Assembly (NCBI GenBank): GCA_031556525.1
Contig: JAVBSS010000026.1
Coordinates: forward strand, 1 to 25,469
DNA from: JAVBSN01 sp031556525
GTDB lineage: Bacteria; Bacillota; Clostridia; Lachnospirales; Lachnospiraceae
Direction: 5' to 3'
DNA length: 25,469 bases
The translations under genes and the position numbers were made by a program. The notes beneath the pieces were generated by a model. It was not told the DNA's origin. It searched no databases and saw only the letters and a list, made by a program, of their open reading frames with translations. Each line of letters starts with the position of its first letter. Position 1 is the stretch's first letter. Positions 23,674 to 25,469 of this stretch are shown here, in pieces.

Positions 23674-24769
23674 TTATTCAGATAGAGAAATAAAAAGAAT
23701 ATTAAATAATGACATTGAAATGCCATATTGTGTTAATGCAAGTGTATCAGAAGCACTTAATAAGATTAATACTGGCTATGAAAAGAAGGGTGACAATATG
23801 ATTAGATTTAGAAAAATAAATAGTTTTAAGAGAAAAATAGCAGTAGCAGCAGCTGTATGTGTATTATGTATTGGAGCAACAGCAGGAGCGGCAGCATTAT
23901 TAAAATGGAATGCTAAAGTAGCTGATAAGTTCCAAGTAGATGAACCTATGCAAGAAGAATTAGTAGAGAATGGAGTTGCAACTATATTAGATGCCAGTGA
24001 TACTAGTAATGGTGTTACAATAAGTGCAGAGCAATCATTAGCAGATGATAAATTTATGTATATTTTATTCAAGGTAACAGCGCCAGAAGATATGCTATTA
24101 ACTGAAGATACATTTTTTCAAAGTTTTTCTTTGTTAGCAGATGGAAAAGACCCTAATATAAGTTATTTTTCAGGACTTATACAAGGTGAAAATGGTATTA
24201 TGGAAGATGGAACAGATAATGTGACTTATTGGGAAGTATGGATATTGCAAAACGAACTTGGATATCTTAATGGAAAAACTTTAGAGGCTTCTTTTACTGA
24301 TTTAGGATTTGATGATAGTATTAATAAAACAGGTGTAAAAACTGCAATAGAAGGTAATTGGAAAATGTCATGGGTTATTAACGAGGCAGATGTAGTAGAG
24401 AATACAGATGTTAATGCAAGACTTGAGAGTTGCAACGCTGCAGTTACTAATGTAAGTATATCACCAATTTCAATTCGAGTAAGATATGATTATGAAAGAA
24501 ATGCCATTGAAGGAATAGCTTATAGTGATGATGGAACCACTTCTACAACAACATATTATGAAGATCCAATAATGCCAACATACTTTGTTCTAGCAGATGG
24601 AAGTCGTACTGAGATACAAGCAATGGGTCCTGGCTCAACGGGATATATTGATGAAGAAACCACTAGTTATGAAATAAACCTAGGCTTAACTAAGATAGCA
24701 GATGTTAAAAACATTGTAGCAGTAGTATTTATCGATGGAGATAATGAAATAGAAGTACCAGTGAAATAG
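23663..24769 (+). CDS. DUF4179-type membrane-anchored anti-sigma factor candidate
   Basis: The protein has 368 residues. The first 57 or so residues are cytoplasmic and would bind the sigma factor (REIKRILNNDIEMPYCVNASVSEALNKI, then basic FRKINSFKRK). A single membrane helix at about 59-80 (IAVAAAVCVLCIGATAGAAALL) leads to a large extracytoplasmic part, rich in acidic residues and beta-strand-like, that resembles DUF4179. The ATG overlaps the sigma gene by 11 bases, with AAGGAGG at 23646-23652 inside that gene. This spacing and the domain layout indicate that it holds the sigma factor inactive at the membrane until an outside signal is sensed. An internal ATG at 23798 would remove the cytoplasmic part, so I keep 23663. 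A strong terminator follows 11 bases after the stop. The anti-sigma role is inferred from family and position. Confidence 0.85.
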   Translation: MQSNYSDREIKRILNNDIEMPYCVNASVSEALNKINTGYEKKGDNMIRFRKINSFKRKIAVAAAVCVLCIGATAGAAALLKWNAKVADKFQVDEPMQEELVENGVATILDASDTSNGVTISAEQSLADDKFMYILFKVTAPEDMLLTEDTFFQSFSLLADGKDPNISYFSGLIQGENGIMEDGTDNVTYWEVWILQNELGYLNGKTLEASFTDLGFDDSINKTGVKTAIEGNWKMSWVINEADVVENTDVNARLESCNAAVTNVSISPISIRVRYDYERNAIEGIAYSDDGTTSTTTYYEDPIMPTYFVLADGSRTEIQAMGPGSTGYIDEETTSYEINLGLTKIADVKNIVAVVFIDGDNEIEVPVK

Positions 24770-24779
24770 TAAAATAAAT

Positions 24780-24821
24780 AACACCTATACATTATAGAAA
24801 TAACTAATGTATAGGTGTTTT
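24780..24821. terminator. Bidirectional terminator between anti-sigma gene and leuA
   Basis: A perfect 15-bp stem, 24780-24794 with 24805-24819 (ACACCTATACATTA and its complement), has a 10-base loop and a T run on the plus strand. Preceding A residues make it suitable for the convergent leuA transcript, whose stop codon is at 24833-24835. Confidence 0.93.
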
Positions 24822-24832
24822 ACTGTGTAATA

Positions 24833-25469
24833 TTATTGAGATCTATTTACTGCTGATAATAATGCTTTCACAGAAGCATTTATAATATCATCATCTATGC
24901 CAGCGCCCCAGAATACTTTTTTGTCGTTCATTTCGATACCCACATAAGCACAAGCTTGTGAATTAGAACCAACTTGTAAAGCATGTTCTTCGTAGCATAT
25001 TAATGAAAAATCAATATTAAAGTGTTTCATAATAGCATGTGCAACTGCATCTAATCTGCCATTTCCTTGACCGTGGTATGTTTTTTCTACGCCATCTCTA
25101 TATATTGATAATTCAGTAGAGAAACCATTCTTTTGTGAGAAATGACACTCAACTAATTTGATTGGACAGCAGATATTTACATAATTCTTTTGGAATATAT
25201 CAAGTATCTCAGTAGGAGATAATTCCTTATGTTCTCTATCAGATACATCTTTAACCTTATAACCGACTTCTTCTCTCATCTTAGCAGGTAAGTCAAAACC
25301 ATAATTTTGCTCTAATATGAATCCTATACCACCTTTACCAGATTGGCTATTAATTCTAATAACATCAGCATCGTATTGACGACCAACATCTTCAGGGTCA
25401 ATAGGTAAGTATGGAGTAGTCCAGTATGGTGAGTTGTTTTCTTGTCTCCATTTGCCACCCTTTGCAATA
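24833..25469 (-). CDS. leuA: 2-isopropylmalate synthase, C-terminal part
   Basis: The gene runs off the right edge; about 212 C-terminal residues are present, of roughly 550. Codon frame continues past the internal methionine at 25279 to the edge, with GGKWRQENNSPYWTTPYLPI, QYDADVIRINSQSGKGGIGF and LEQNYGFDLPAKMREEVGY. These blocks mark the long, yeast-type LeuA (IPMS2 form) used by many Clostridia. The enzyme joins acetyl-CoA and 2-oxoisovalerate in the first step of leucine synthesis. The visible C-terminus is the regulatory domain that binds leucine for feedback inhibition, with GQGNGRLDAVAHAI as its typical motif. It ends just beyond a bidirectional terminator shared with the convergent anti-sigma gene. 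The N-terminal catalytic TIM barrel is outside the window, so the metal and active-site residues cannot be checked. Confidence 0.95.
   Translation of the reverse strand, partial: IAKGGKWRQENNSPYWTTPYLPIDPEDVGRQYDADVIRINSQSGKGGIGFILEQNYGFDLPAKMREEVGYKVKDVSDREHKELSPTEILDIFQKNYVNICCPIKLVECHFSQKNGFSTELSIYRDGVEKTYHGQGNGRLDAVAHAIMKHFNIDFSLICYEEHALQVGSNSQACAYVGIEMNDKKVFWGAGIDDDIINASVKALLSAVNRSQ

Overview
AT-rich, gene-dense chromosomal DNA of a Clostridia-type Firmicute, most likely a Lachnospiraceae-like anaerobe. The grounds are the strong AGGAGG ribosome binding sites, heavy use of ATA and AGA codons, a fused SecDF, HemZ, a Rel-type stringent-response enzyme, a yeast-type LeuA, and above all the six-cysteine peptide SCIFF with its radical SAM maturase, which is a clostridial hallmark. 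Most of the window is core chromosome. I see no phage, IS element, CRISPR array, rRNA or tRNA. No gene-free stretch exceeds 300 bases.

Layout. (1) 1-1345: the 3' part of glyA with a strong terminator, then an unrecognised 128-residue protein. (2) 1352-7532: an ABC-2 exporter on the minus strand (ATPase plus two permeases). It is divergent from a plus-strand set of an SPL-like radical SAM protein, a NarL-type histidine kinase and its response regulator. Apart from the radical SAM gene, the arrangement resembles the Bacillus LnrJK/LnrLMN (YfiJK/YfiLMN) drug-sensing exporter loci. The 230-bp divergent region holds a perfect 12-bp palindrome and an inverted-repeat leader. (3) 7574-11933: the SCIFF locus, in the order TIGR04086 membrane protein, SCIFF precursor (46 codons), SCIFF maturase, SecDF. 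It carries several RNA hairpins, including a 15-bp one that encloses the whole Shine-Dalgarno of the first gene.

(4) 11945-22180: recJ, then a tightly packed probable operon of rel, an MBL-fold hydrolase, hemZ, a single-domain HD-GYP protein, hisS, aspS and a 65-residue orphan protein, ended by a 16-bp-stem terminator. The first three genes of this operon overlap by one base (TAATG). It joins alarmone metabolism, aminoacyl-tRNA synthesis and a probable nucleotide-messenger hydrolase. (5) 22274-23001: two small divergent helix-turn-helix proteins with well-formed promoters facing away from each other. (6) 23064-24821: an ECF-type sigma factor and an overlapping membrane-anchored DUF4179 anti-sigma candidate, preceded by what looks like an ECF promoter. 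(7) 24833-25469: the C-terminal part of leuA on the minus strand, running off the end.

The points most worth a second look are the RNA structures of the SCIFF locus, the divergent exporter/two-component locus with its radical SAM member and palindrome, and the HD-GYP gene inside the rel operon. All family names come from reading the translated sequence. No database search was possible.
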